Shown here: piece by piece, positions 8,035-19,116 of the stretch
Layout: every line of letters starts with the position of its first letter
Numbering within the stretch: position 1 is the first letter of the stretch
From: Chara braunii
Lineage: Eukaryota; Streptophyta; Charophyceae; Charales; Characeae
Direction of reading: 5' to 3'
Assembly: GCA_003427395.1 (NCBI GenBank)
Contig: BFEA01000240.1
Location: forward strand, 2,052,512-2,076,855
Length of the DNA: 24,344 nucleotides
The notes under the pieces: model-generated
Seen by the model: only the letters and a program-made list of their open reading frames with translations
Databases searched by the model: none
Told to the model about the DNA's origin: nothing
Made by a program: the position numbers and the translations under genes

Positions 8035-10365
8035 GACTCGATCAGATCTCTTCAGTCAAGGGCATCTCCATCATAGGTAGGGCCCTAGTCTTGAATACAT
8101 CAGTTTACTCCATTGCATGGTATCCAGGGTCCCTTAGAGGCCTGGAAAGGCAGACATACAAGCGACTGAGATCCCTCTCCATTAAGTATCTTTGGAAGGG
8201 CACGAGAGAAGGTTAACAACAGTCGTATTTTTCACCGACACTTCAGGACACCCTTCACCACTTCAGGATGCAGCCTGCCTAAACAGGTGGTTTTCAGGGT
8301 TTTCGGACCTTTCACCACTTCAGGACCATTCAGGTATGAAAATCTTGAATGGTTTTGAAGTGGTGAAAGCTCTGAAGACCCTAAAAACCACCTGTTTAGG
8401 CAGGCTGCATCCTCAAGTGGTGAAGGGTGGTTTTCAAGGTCTTCGAACCTTTTACCACTTCAGGACCATTCAGGATTTTCAGCCTGCCCACTTCAGGACA
8501 CCCTTCACCACTTCAGGATGCAAACTGCCTAAACAAATGGTTTTCAGGGTCTTCGGACCTTTCACCACTTCAAAACCATTCAGGATTTTCAGACTGCCCA
8601 AAACTCTCACTTCAGAATTTTAATTCTTAAATTTTCAGCTACCCGATAACCGCTTGTGAAGGGCGCAAGTGAAGAGGATACTACATATGTGGCCGAGGTT
8701 GCATGGAGCAAGATCATTGGAGACAAAGAAGATGGGGGTCTGGGGGTTCTGGACCCAGAATCTCAGATAAACGCACTTCTAGCTAGATGGGTAGTTAAGT
8801 TGTTAGTAGAAAAAAATGAACACCCATGGGTGGAAATGACCATTGATATTCTATCCAAAGAATGGATGTTGTCTCAGAGAGAGGATGTATGGGTTGCCCT
8901 CATGACTCCTTCCTTTGTCCGCGGCAATATAAACTCACCAATATGGAAGGGCATTCTTGCAGCTTGGGGCCGGATTATGCCTTCCTCATTGGAACCCCCT
9001 AGTACTAGAGAGGAGGTTCGAGCCCAGAGGATTTTTGAAAACTCAAGTCTGTTGGATGAGTTTGATTTTGCCTGGTCCGCTGCGGACTCCCCCGGGCACT
9101 TTGGTCGATCCTGGATACAACGGGGGGTATCTAAAGTGACAGATATGTGGGATTCAGAGTTGGAGCAGTGGAGATCTATGTATGAGCTAAAAACCCACCT
9201 TCATCATCTGCACAATGTTACTGAAAGGGTGCAGATGGTGATTGCTAGTGTCCCAAAGTGCTGGAAACAAATTTTGAAGGCCCCAGTCCAGGCCTGCGAA
9301 GGTTACTGGATTAGGTATAAGAACATTGATAGAGAGGTGCAAATTTCCAAAGTAGTAATGTTGCTGGACGCCCAAGATGCGATCATAAAGCCATGTGCCA
9401 TAGAGATAGCTCAGGGAAATATTGTTCTTCAGGTCGTACCATCTGAGGAACAAGTAGCTCATCTCAATCCTAAGGTAGTATCAGTGGTTGTGAGAGAAAA
9501 AATAACAGACAAGGACAAAATTACACATGAATGCCCAGTTGGCACCGAACCTGCACACAGGTTACCTGTGTTGCCACTGCACATAGGCTGGAAGGACGGC
9601 ATACTAGAAAATAAAACGTACCTTTTGGATTATAAACCCAGAACAGGATACAGGGAGCAAATTAGATCTTCTGTTCTGCCGCTGGAAGTTAAAAGTAGAT
9701 GGGTTGCGGAGACCAGAGAAAGGTCCTCACCTGTCTCCAAGGTCACATCAGCGTCCTTGAGGAAAATGTGGCGGGAGCTGAGGAAAATTTTGTCGGTTAA
9801 ATTCAGGAGTCTTGTTTGGTTGCAGTCACATAGAGCAGTCCCTACAACAATGGGTCTGGCAAGGAAGGGGTTGGATGTTGAGGCCGTGTGTTGTAGGTGT
9901 AGGAGGAAGGAGGAGTCTGCCACACACCTATGGTGGGATTGTATTGAATCCAAAAGGATATGGAGGTGGTGGCAGAGCCTATGGGACAAGCATGTGGGAG
10001 TGAGGATAGAGTGGGACGAGCATTTTGTCGTGGAAGGGATAGTTGCCGATGCACGAGAAGTGGGACATGGCTGGAGTTATATAGCCATCTCGTGCAGAGC
10101 GGCAATTATGCATACTATTTGGACATTGAGAAATGATAGACTCTTCCGCAATAAATTTTACTCGGACCCCGTCATTATGAACCTCATCTTAGTGAACGTA
10201 AGGGCCCTCATATGGGCGGACTGGAGGAAGGCTAACCGGGGCCGGAACAAAAGGAGCACCAGGCTCTGGTTCTTCAGATCCTGGGGTGAGAGGATGCGTA
10301 TGTTGAGGTTGTCTGCTCGGGGTATTTGCATTGAGCCATGGCTGATGGGCCCGTGCCCGCCTTGA
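8035..10365 (+). pseudogene. LINE A ORF2 C-terminal part (RT thumb and zf-RVT), interrupted by an insertion
   Basis: The first piece (8035-8216) encodes LDQISSVKGISIIGRALVLN..., ending IKYLWKGTREG and a stop. This aligns by eye with the LINE B segment LVGRALAINN...AAAAYLWKN. The second piece (8659-10365) starts KGASEEDTTYVAEVAWSKII, then GGLGVLDPESQINALLARW, and stays open for about 568 codons. In LINE B the corresponding order is YLWKN...LPWETIVQPRSKGGLGIIDP, so the two pieces belong to one protein split by inserted DNA. Near the C-terminus, CCRCRRKEESATHLWWDC (C-x2-C-x8-H-x4-C, about 9889-9942) is the zinc-binding domain found at the end of plant LINE reverse transcriptases. The catalytic RT core and endonuclease are absent, so the copy cannot be autonomous. 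Apart from the insertion it has no internal stop, which suggests a fairly young copy. Confidence 0.85.
8213..8657. mobile_element. Foldback repeat inserted in LINE A
   Basis: This non-coding 0.45-kb block interrupts the LINE A frame. Its arm at about 8250-8334 (CACCACTTCAGGATGCAGCC..., ending CCATTCAGG) is followed after about 10 bases by its reverse complement at about 8344-8430. A partial direct copy (about 8430-8476) and another full copy (about 8490-8592) follow. The flanks GAAGGGCACGAGAGAAGG (8195-8212) and GAAGGGCGCAAGTGAAGAGG (8658-8677) look like a diverged target-site duplication. It encodes nothing recognisable. A MITE-like or other non-autonomous foldback element is the simplest reading. 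The edges GTTAAC and TTTTCAG resemble intron borders, but joining there would not restore the frame. Confidence 0.7.
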
Positions 10366-10659
10366 AGAGGGGAGAATTCCAGTACAGATCTTCGATAGCT
10401 CGAGAACAACATCCTCCACTGAAATCTCCTGGGACCAACCTGACAGACATGATTGAGTCTGAGCTTCAGCAGGTCCAAAGGACTGGTTAGTCACTATTTT
10501 CTGGCGCCTTGGGGTGAAGAGGTCTAGAAGACCTGCTGGAACTATTGTGTAGCAGAACTGTTCTTTCCATGGATCTTGGATTTATGTATGAATGGGACGC
10601 TGGACCCGTTTTCCAGCAGGTGCAGCTCCCCACGAATAGAACGGAGCCATCGAACTTTG
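10366..10659 (+). other. LINE A 3' untranslated region
   Basis: Non-coding stretch between the ORF2 stop and the terminal A-run. Short minus-strand open frames here have no motifs. Confidence 0.55.
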
Positions 10660-10669
10660 AAAAAAAAAA

Positions 10670-10684
10670 AAAAAGTCACGATCA
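10670..10684 (+). repeat. Right target-site duplication of LINE A
   Basis: AAAAAGTCACGATCA follows the A-tail and matches 8020-8034 except at one base. Confidence 0.6.
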
Positions 10685-10694
10685 TAGTGGCTTT

Positions 10695-11209
10695 NNNNNN
10701 NNNNNNNNNNNNNNNNNNNNNNNNNNNNNNNNNNNNNNNNNNNNNNNNNNNNNNNNNNNNNNNNNNNNNNNNNNNNNNNNNNNNNNNNNNNNNNNNNNNN
10801 NNNNNNNNNNNNNNNNNNNNNNNNNNNNNNNNNNNNNNNNNNNNNNNNNNNNNNNNNNNNNNNNNNNNNNNNNNNNNNNNNNNNNNNNNNNNNNNNNNNN
10901 NNNNNNNNNNNNNNNNNNNNNNNNNNNNNNNNNNNNNNNNNNNNNNNNNNNNNNNNNNNNNNNNNNNNNNNNNNNNNNNNNNNNNNNNNNNNNNNNNNNN
11001 NNNNNNNNNNNNNNNNNNNNNNNNNNNNNNNNNNNNNNNNNNNNNNNNNNNNNNNNNNNNNNNNNNNNNNNNNNNNNNNNNNNNNNNNNNNNNNNNNNNN
11101 NNNNNNNNNNNNNNNNNNNNNNNNNNNNNNNNNNNNNNNNNNNNNNNNNNNNNNNNNNNNNNNNNNNNNNNNNNNNNNNNNNNNNNNNNNNNNNNNNNNN
11201 NNNNNNNNN
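10695..11209. other. Assembly gap (515 N)
   Basis: A run of N. An open frame reported across it would be artificial. The left side is the flank of LINE A and the right side is inside LINE B ORF1, so the start of LINE B is hidden here or missing. Isolated N also occur at 14570, 14592 and 14597. Confidence 1.
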
Positions 11210-11212
11210 GTT

Positions 11213-13079
11213 ATCCTGGCAGCCTCAGCCAGTTTCGCTTATGAGCCAGGCTAAAAAACCCACCTACTGCTACTGGAAGAAGAAGGTAAATTCCTCTACA
11301 GGGATGCAGCAGGGAAGGCCCAACAGTTCACTGTCTAATATGGAGGGGGTGGTGAGGGCAACAGTGGACCCCATGGGCCAGCTTCCAATGGACCAGTCAG
11401 ACCCTTCTCCCACACCACAACATGACGCAGTGATGCCACTAATGCAGCGACCCCTGGGCATGGCTCCGGTCCCAACGCTCACTTTCTTGCCCGAAGTGGC
11501 AGCAATGCTACGAGCCCGGTCCACGACAGACCTTAATGCAGCCCTTGGGCACCCCCTCCCAACAGAGGAGGCTCCTCCCCCGCCCCCGGGAACGGAGGTG
11601 GACATGAGGACAGAAGAGAACAACTTCAGAGACTCCCGAACTGAATCGAGCCACAGGCCCAACAAAAAGCCCTCCAAAGATAAACGGGTCCGGGCAAGAC
11701 TGAAGGCCATAACTGACACAGTGCTCTTGAACCTGCTCAAATCAGCCAAAGTGGGAGATCACTCCCTCATACCCCCATTGCACTGGGAGAATCTCAGAAG
11801 AGCTTTTATGAACACAGAATCAGTCAGAAACCTCCTGGACTCTGCCCTGGACCCTACAGCAATTGACTGGTCTGAGGTGGCAGCGCAAATCACAGCATCT
11901 ATCCACGGGCTCCTCGACAAGATCACACAGAAGCCTACGGAGACAATGCCACAGATCCAGCAAAACCAACGTCTTCTGCAGGACAATACAACTGGGAAAA
12001 ACGAACTGCAGGGACTCTCCCATGACGGTATGAGATGGCCTGACATCATAATAGAGGAATTAGAAAGCACACTCGGTGCATTGACCACGGCAGGGGTGCT
12101 GGTGACAACATCTACACAGGAAGTTGTGCCTCAACACCTACTCAGGCCAATACTACATATTCAGGCAATGCCGTCAGTTACTCGAGAACTCGTGACAACT
12201 GGTCACACCCTTGGTCCCCAGCATACTCTCACGCTGCAAGGATGCACCACACCGGCCTCAACGTCCGAATCGGAATCACAATCCGAGTCGAACTCCTCAG
12301 AGACCCCACTACAGGACCGGCTCGAACATCACGACGACAGCCGGTCCTCGGACACAGAGTTAGAGTGGGACCTCCCTCTGCTAAGGAGCATAGCTATGCC
12401 ACACAAACAGCCCCTGCAGCATACGATCACCCACCCAGCTGCCTCACCACCATCAGACACTAGGGACACAGAGGTGGGACTGCACCTCAAACGGGTCCTC
12501 TTTAGCGACTACATGGCCTCAACTGCAACAGGATCTCCGAGAGAGGCAGCAAATGATGGGGTGGTGATCCTCCCGATCAGAAGACGAGACCACGAAGAGT
12601 CGTGGCAACTGGGCCTCAGACTGGCCACTCCACGGGTCCCCAGATTGGCAAATCGCACTCTCAAGGGGCCGCAGGACGCACCCATGGGTTTGACGCTACA
12701 GGGATGGAGAGGCCCGAATCCACAAAGGCTGACCCGCCACATGCTCAGGAACCACATTATCCAGCAAGGGGACCAGGGAGCCATTGGAACAGTCTTTCCG
12801 CAGGGGCTCCCGTTCCCCAAAAACGTAACACCCATCTTCGTGCTCTTTGGGCAAAACCAACAGCTAGAAGGACACGATAACCATTTTAACTGGCTGACCC
12901 AGCATCAACTGCTGGACACCCCGATCTCACGAATGCGTACAAATAATGTGTGGGGTGCCGAAGATCAGGTGCTTTTCCTCCAATGTCTGCTGGAAGACGA
13001 AACGTTGGACGCCAGCAGAACATGGGATGACCCTCCATTCGTGGCCAGCATCTCCGCGGGACCACCTGCGAACAAATAG
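11213..13079 (+). CDS. LINE B ORF1 protein, 5' end missing
   Basis: This frame is open from the gap to TAG at 13077-13079. The protein is rich in Pro, Ser, Thr and charged residues and contains TEEAPPPPPGTEVDMRTEEN, a basic stretch (RPNKKPSKDKRVRARLK) that could bind RNA, and an acidic Ser run (SESESQSESNSSE). No CCHC zinc knuckle or RRM is evident. Its position upstream of the endonuclease marks it as ORF1, whose product normally binds element RNA. Near 11240-11330 another frame (reading KFLYRDAAGKAQQFTV) looks more protein-like, so a frameshift close to the gap is possible. Two spurious frames seen across the gap should be ignored. Confidence 0.6.
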
Positions 13080-13205
13080 ACGGGTCAAACGGCCAACAAC
13101 CAATATCACAGATTCAGCAAAGCATAATGATGATTGACCATCGTAGGGGGAGACACGAGGACGCGCCTCCAGAAGGGAACGATAACGACCACCACCATGA
13201 TGTAG

Positions 13206-16200
13206 CTGATCCGGTGGACCCGGTCTGCCCGAGTCCCCCTCGCCCCCCCCCACCCACAGCTCCGACGCCAGCCGGCATGGGCACATAAACTTGGTGAAGC
13301 CGACTTGGACATTCAGTCAATAAATGTAAATGGCCTCTCACAAACAAATGAACAAAAAACGGCGGCACTGTGGAACCTTATAAGGAGGGACATGAGAGGC
13401 AAATGGTCTGATGTCATCGCGGTGCAGGAAACACACCTCACAGCCTTCCCTACACACCAAGCACGTGCACGCCAAATCTGGCCACACACATCTTTTATCG
13501 CGCCAGCAAAATCAGCAGCCTCATCGGGAGTGGCTATTTGACTACCTCCCGCATCCAGACTGATGCCAATACAGTCCGGATGGGATCGTGTGGATGGCAG
13601 ATGGGTATGGTTAAGAGCAAATTTTGAGGCTGACGAGATCAGCCTCGTCAGTATATACGCCCCCAACGACCCGTCTCACCGAGCACAGTTTTTCAACAGT
13701 CTTCTCCTGGACCTACCTAGGGATGTCCCCATCATCATGATGGGGGACTTCAATACCACACCAGATCCCAATATAGACAGACGGTCTTCATCCCAACAGG
13801 ATCCCTCCCGGAGCGGCTTCAGAGAAAGAGGTCAAGACAGCCTGACATTAGGCCGCATGATGACAGACTTAGGACCACTGGACTCATACAGACACCTGCA
13901 TCCGACCAAGCGAGCCTACACATGCGTCCGCTCGAGAGGCCCAGCGGGCATATCGAACTCACGCATAGACCTGGGCTTGGTCTCAGAGGATCTGTCGGGC
14001 CTACTCACGATGGCAGACATCCTCCCATTTTCTCCATGCAGATCCTTCGACCATCGTATGATCGCCATTGGCCTGTCATTTCACACTCACATCGCTAAAG
14101 GCCCTAGTTTTTTTAAATTCAATTCATCTCTCCTTAAAAAACCGGCGTTGGAGAAACTGGTTAAAGACTTCTGGGGTTTTTGGACCACAACCAAGCCGCA
14201 GGAAGGGTCCATGGTCAACTGGTTCAACGACGGAATAGCGCAGCTCAGAGAAAGAGTTAAGAAACTCTCTATCCTAATAGCACGAGAACGCAAGACAATC
14301 ATGGACCGCCTGCTGCTCCAACTTCAGGAATGGGACCAGAACCTCATAGACAATCCCTTGGATCTGCCAACGTACGAGGCCCTACAAAGAGCAAGGGCCC
14401 AGATACAAGATCACCTCGATAACCAAACCCAAAAATGGAGGATCCAAGCGAAAATAAAAAAAGACGCATCGGAAGGCATGATGACCAAGACTTTTTTCAA
14501 CAAAGCAAAGGCAAGGGCAAGACAAAATGTGGTGCCATCCTTAAGACACCCTTTTGATGACACGCAACCNAAGGCGACAAATGCCTATCAANTAGTNGAT
14601 TACGCCTCGACCTACTATACTCACTTGTTTACGTCGGAGACTGGCCAAAGACAACCCCAGGCCTTGGAAGAGGCGAGAGAGACACTTCTACATGCTCTCC
14701 CCTCCTTGCTCTCAACACAACAAAGACACACCTTGGACAGCCCACTCACCTCAACAAAACTCCTACAGGCACTGCAAGACATGGACGATGAAAAAACACC
14801 AGGCCTGGACGCCTTCCCCAAAGAATTATGGCTTCACTTCTGGGAAATATTCAGGGAGGACTTCCGGGGGTATGTAAATGCAGTGTTTCATGAGGAGACG
14901 TTTGGGGAGATGATGGGCCAAGGGGTCACCACTCTGCTATATAAAAAGGGTGACAGAGAGGAGATAAGGAACTACCGCCCGATAACCCTGTTGCCGGTCC
15001 CCTACAAAATAGTAGCTAAAGCGTGGGCGAATAGGCTACTGCCGACCTTGCCACATCTGATACATCCGGACCAGACAGGCTTCATGCCCAACAGAAACAT
15101 ACAGGACAACATCCTGCTGGTCAATGAGACCATCCGATATGCGCGCCAAAGGAAAGCCGACGCCGCCATACTTTTCATCGATTTTGAAAAAGCGTATGAC
15201 CATGTCGACTGGAAGTTTCTGCAACTATGTCTAAATAAAATGCAGTTCGGGCCGCGCTTTTGCAAATCGGTTAACATTTTCCATAGTATGGCCTCCACCA
15301 ATATTATGCTTAATGGGCATCTTGCAGCCCCGTTCCGCCTCTAACGCTCCGTGAGACAAGGGGATCCCATCGCCCCGATGCTGTTTGTCCTCGTTATGGA
15401 GGCCCTGGCGGCGATGATAAGATCGAACCCACTCATCCAAAAGATAACGGTGCCTAAGATCCCGACACACCTTATCCCCACAACACCATTATTCGTTGAT
15501 GATCTCACGGTGTTGTTTAAGGCCAATCAACAGAGCTTCCAAGCGCTAACTTACACCATACGCCTCTTTGAGATCGCAGCGGACATGAAGGTAAACTGGG
15601 GAACCAAAACGGAAGGCTGGTGGCTCAACTGGCACGATGCCCAACCACCAATAGACCCCCCGGTAGAGTGGAAGGAAAAGAACGCAGCCATCACAAGGCT
15701 GGGGGTTAACATCACAGCCCTAGGCCCGCCGCCAAACCACGGGGTCGCAATAATTGACCGAGTCATACGATGCATGGCACGATGGGGCACAAAACCGACC
15801 TCCTTGGTTGGTCGGGCTCTTGCAATCAACAACTCTATATTTGCCTCAATATGGTGGCCTTCTGGCCGCTTACTGACAAACAGCTCACGAAACTGAAACA
15901 AGCGGCCGCGGCCTACCTGTGGAAAAATGACCACAACGACATCCGCTGCATAAAGCGCCTGCCCTGGGAGACCATTGTCCAACCAAGGAGTAAGGGTGGC
16001 CTGGGCATTATCGACCCGGGCAGGGAAATTAAGGCACTGCTACTAAAGTTCCTCATCAGACTGCTCCTGGGCAATGACATCCCATGGGCCCCGTACGCAA
16101 TGATCCAGATTGACTGCCTGGCCCCGCCCTCTCCCCAGGACCGACCGGTGCACCCCCTCGCCTGGTTAACCAACCCATCTTGGTCTATCCCAACGAGCCC

Positions 16201-17914
16201 CCGATTGGACCACGACAGGTCCCCGGCAGGCCAAGCAAGGTGGGACCTGCGTATGGACCCAATGTGGCCAACGATGTTACGACTGTGGAGAAAAGATGGC
16301 CCAAATCGGACCAAGGTCCCGCTGAGATGGCATGAAATTAAAAGGCAGCCCCTTTTTGGGCATCCCCAGTTCCTGGATCCCACAGGTTCGCCCTTCTCCC
16401 TTATTCGCAAGTCAAAATGGCTGCGATGGGTCAAGAAGGGCGTCTACACGGTAGGAGACCTGTGGAATGACGACACAGGAAAGTGGGAATCATGTGAAGC
16501 AATTCGTGACAATTTGGGTCTTTTCCCTCACCTACACCAAGAGCTAGTAGAGATCCAGGAAGCGATCCCTTTGGCATGGGTGCGGAGTCTACGGAAAGGT
16601 CCACTTCTAATTAAAGGGGACTTGGTGGTTAACATTCAAACCTTACAACTCCCCATGACCATCTACAAGATTGATAAAGGCTCCTCTCCGACTTCCCTCA
16701 AACTGATAGCATATACCCCGGACCTGCCGGGGGCGAGATGGTCCCTCCTTCATAGGATGGAACAGCTCGACGGCAGGAGCTCCCCGGAAGCCTTCATCCG
16801 CGTACAGGTCATACAAGGCGAAGATGAAGCACTATATGCCTATGAGCCGTATACCCCCCTCTCCCATCTCCCCTTTGATCCGACAGAATGGGAATGGAAA
16901 TGGGGGAGATCTTCGACTATGCAGCCATGGCAGTATTCTGTCAAAAAGGGATATAGATCAATGTGAAACGGTGTCCCAGTCAGGGCAACTGTTCTGAGGC
17001 GGTGGGAAAAAGATTCTTCTCTAAAGAGAACTGACCTGGCCACCTTTAGGTGGTCCGCCTACTCCCATATTACACCAACCAACCACAGAGCGCTGCAGTA
17101 GCAGATCATCCATAGATGTTTGCCCACCCCTGACTGGATAACAGAAAGAACCAACCTGGAGCAAAAAGGAATACTGTCGCCACTGTGCACATATTGCGAA
17201 CTCGTTCCCCCAAGAAAAAGAGCCACCCTCGAACACTGCCTGCTGGAATGCCCGATGGTGGCTCGCCTATGGAGGTGGTGGGATGCGGCCTGGCACTACT
17301 TCACTGGCCAACACTTCCCTTGGAACGTGAGAACCATTTTTTTTGCAGTCCTTCCCCCAAAAGGAATGCAGTGGACTCAATTCATGCTGAATTTGTTCCA
17401 GTACTCTCGCCTGGAACTGCTCATGGCGGCATGGAGGATGAGGTGTGCCCATGAGAGAGGTCAGCACACCTACAGCATCCTGCAAGCGAGAGCAACGATC
17501 GCTGACACAATATTTTGTCAGACACAATCAGCCTGGAAAGACTTACAAACTGGCCTCCAAAATGAGATAGAGGATCTTAAGAAACGACAGATGTTTGAAA
17601 ACTTCCGGATGAAATGGCTAGACCCTAATGGCAGGTTATGCACAGCGAACCACCTTAACAACCTGCAATGGCAACCCTGGTTGTCAACCGAGTCTACCTG
17701 GGAATTCCTACCACAGGATCACTTTGTATTTCCCTACCAACCAACTGACTTCGTCCCCGTGCCCGACCCCCCCACGTCTTCCCAGAGCCCTAGACACGCC
17801 TTGCATGCGATGATCGGAATGGGGCTGGAGATGAGGTCTTCTGACAAATCCAGCCGCTTTGCTGATTGCCTGGACATTGAGACGGGGCGGGGTCAGGACC
17901 TTCCGCTTTGCTGA
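13206..17914 (+). pseudogene. LINE B ORF2 (APE endonuclease, reverse transcriptase, zf-RVT), disrupted
   Basis: The polyprotein nicks target DNA and copies the RNA. The endonuclease (about 13302-14095) shows DIQSINVNGLS, AVQETHL, VSIYAPND, MMGDFNTTPD, SNSRIDLGLVS and FDHRMIAIGL. The reverse transcriptase (about 14760-15600) shows TTLLYKKGDREEIRNYRPIT, QTGFMPNRNIQDNIL, LFIDFEKAYDHVDW (catalytic D), RQGDPIAPML and PLFVDDLTVLF (the catalytic DD box). The zinc domain at about 17190-17260 is C-x2-C-x12-H-x4-C (CTYCELV...LEHCLLEC). Lesions are in-frame TGA 13539, TAA 15342 (between FRL and RSVRQGDP), a frameshift at about 15856-15868, TGA 16964 and TAG 17099. The frame is 0 before the shift and 2 after it. 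No in-frame ATG precedes the endonuclease, since TAA/TGA stops and a TAG lie at 13125-13133 and 13203. The copy is therefore dead, but all catalytic motifs are still legible. Confidence 0.9.
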
Positions 17915-18148
17915 TTGTCTGGACATTGAGACGGGGCGGGGTCAGGACCTGCCGCTTTGCTGATTGCCTGGAAATTGAGACGGGGCGGGGTCAGGACCTG
18001 CCGCTTTGCTGATTGCCTGGACATTGAGACGGGGCGGGGTCAGGACCTGCCGCCTTGCTGATTGTCTGGACATTGAGACGGGGCAAGGTCAGGACCTGCC
18101 GCTTTGCTGATTGCGTGGACATTGAGACGGGGCGGGGTCAGGACCTTC
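17855..18148 (+). repeat. Six 49-bp tandem repeats
   Basis: Units start at 17855, 17904, 17953, 18002, 18051 and 18100. Each begins CGCTTTGCTGATTG and contains GACATTGAGACGGGGCGGGG and TCAGGACC. There are one to three substitutions between units. The last codons and stop of LINE B ORF2 lie in the first two units. As 49 is not a multiple of three, the array cannot be coding throughout. Confidence 0.97.
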
Positions 18149-18343
18149 CGCTTTGCTGTTTGCCTAAGACATTGAAATGGGGCTGAAGATGAGGTCCTTT
18201 AGACTGATCCGGTCGCTTTGTTGTTTGCCTAAGACATTGAAATGGGGCTGGAGATGAGGTCCTTTAGACTGATCCGGTCGCTTTGTTGTTTGCCTAAGAC
18301 ATTGAAATGGGGCTGGAGATTAGGTCCTCCTGACCGATCCGGT
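18149..18343 (+). repeat. Three 65-bp tandem repeats related to the 49-bp units
   Basis: Units start at 18149, 18214 and 18279. They share the CGCTTTGYTG..TTGCCT..GACATTGA core with the 49-bp units but continue ATGGGGCTGRAGATGAGG and end GATCCGGT. A partial unit of the same type (AATGGGGCTGGAGATGAGG...) precedes the 49-bp array at about 17818-17854. The 49-bp array therefore seems to have expanded inside a 65-bp array. Confidence 0.95.
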
Positions 18344-18482
18344 CGCTTTGCTAAGTCAGTCGGTTTTGCTTATTGACAAAGGTCTGACTCTTCTCCTTCT
18401 TAAAATAGTTCAGGCTAGTGTGTTGGTGATTGCATGGGGTTTGACTGAGAACAGCTTGGGAAGTTAATGAACTAAGTAAGAA

Positions 18483-18598
18483 TACAGGACTAATGTTTTT
18501 GTGATCCGGACAAACAAAAGATGAAATATTTGGATAAACATACAGGACTAATGTTTTTGTGATCCGGACAAACAAAAGATGAAATATTTGGATAAACA
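18483..18598 (+). repeat. Perfect 58-bp tandem duplication
   Basis: 18483-18540 and 18541-18598 are identical, each starting TACAGGACTAATGTTTTTGT. The identity points to a recent duplication. Confidence 0.97.
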
Positions 18599-18854
18599 AA
18601 TCCTTGTTTTAAATTGGTTGAATGTGTTATTGACTTGACATACTTGTTTGCAATGCCTTGTCTTTTGCTCAATGCTCTGTTTGTCTTCTGCATTTTAGGG
18701 TAGTCTGTTAGTGCTCGCCTTATGCTTGAGCGATAGGCAGGTAGATGCTCACCTTTGTTTTTCGCATTTGTCTTCTTATGCATGATTGTTTTTTATAGGA
18801 CTTTGGCTAACCTCTGAGGTAGTGGAAGTTCTGGGAGCCTCTTTTCCTTAGGGG

Positions 18855-19116
18855 AAGTGCTGCCGAAATTTCTGCTAAACATTCGGGGTTAGTCAAGTCT
18901 CGGAGATGTCAACTAGGATAGGATATAGTTTGGTCTTTTGGAGTCAGTAGGAATTCTTGAAGCCTTCCTTTCTAGAGTAAGTGCTGCCGAAGTTTCAACT
19001 GAAACCAAAGAATTAGCTTATTTTCATATATTTTCTGAGTCTCAAGTTTTCTTTTTAGATTTGGTATAATAAATATTTTGAGCACACTTCCCTAAAGGAT
19101 GTCCTGCCGAAATTTT
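18855..19116 (+). repeat. Degenerate triplication, about 120-bp spacing
   Basis: The motif AAGTGCTGCCGAAATTTC occurs at 18855, as AAGTGCTGCCGAAGTTTC at 18979, and as GATGTCCTGCCGAAATTTTT at about 19098. Each is preceded by a pyrimidine-rich CTTCC/CCTT stretch. The spacing is 124 and then about 120 bp, with little conservation between the motifs. Confidence 0.7.

Larger units (their letters stand above)
8020..10684 (+). mobile_element. LINE A: 5'-truncated non-LTR retrotransposon with poly(A) and target-site duplication
   Basis: The left flank AAAAAGTCATGATCA (8020-8034) recurs as AAAAAGTCACGATCA (10670-10684) directly after a 15-base A-run (10660-10674). There is one mismatch, and the A residues are shared with the tail. 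Coding sequence starts abruptly inside the reverse transcriptase thumb region just right of the first copy, as expected for 5' truncation during target-primed reverse transcription. About 290 bp of 3' UTR lie between the stop at 10365 and the tail. A foldback repeat is inserted at about 8213-8657. The right flank runs into the assembly gap. Confidence 0.75.
11210..18343 (+). mobile_element. LINE B: nearly complete, decayed non-LTR retrotransposon
   Basis: The order ORF1, APE-type endonuclease, reverse transcriptase and zf-RVT domain is that of plant L1-like LINEs. The 5' end is lost in the gap. The 3' end passes into a tandem-repeat array that begins inside the last codons of ORF2. I find no poly(A) tail or target-site duplication, so the 3' border is placed at the end of the array only provisionally. 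Confidence 0.8.

Noticed and set aside
8213-8657. Insert in LINE A as a spliceosomal intron
   Set aside because: The edges resemble GT...AG, but joining them gives an immediate stop, and the block is an inverted-repeat structure with duplicated flanks.
10545-13079. A single 844-residue frame across the gap
   Set aside because: It runs through 515 undetermined bases and joins LINE A flank with LINE B ORF1; only the part right of the gap is usable.
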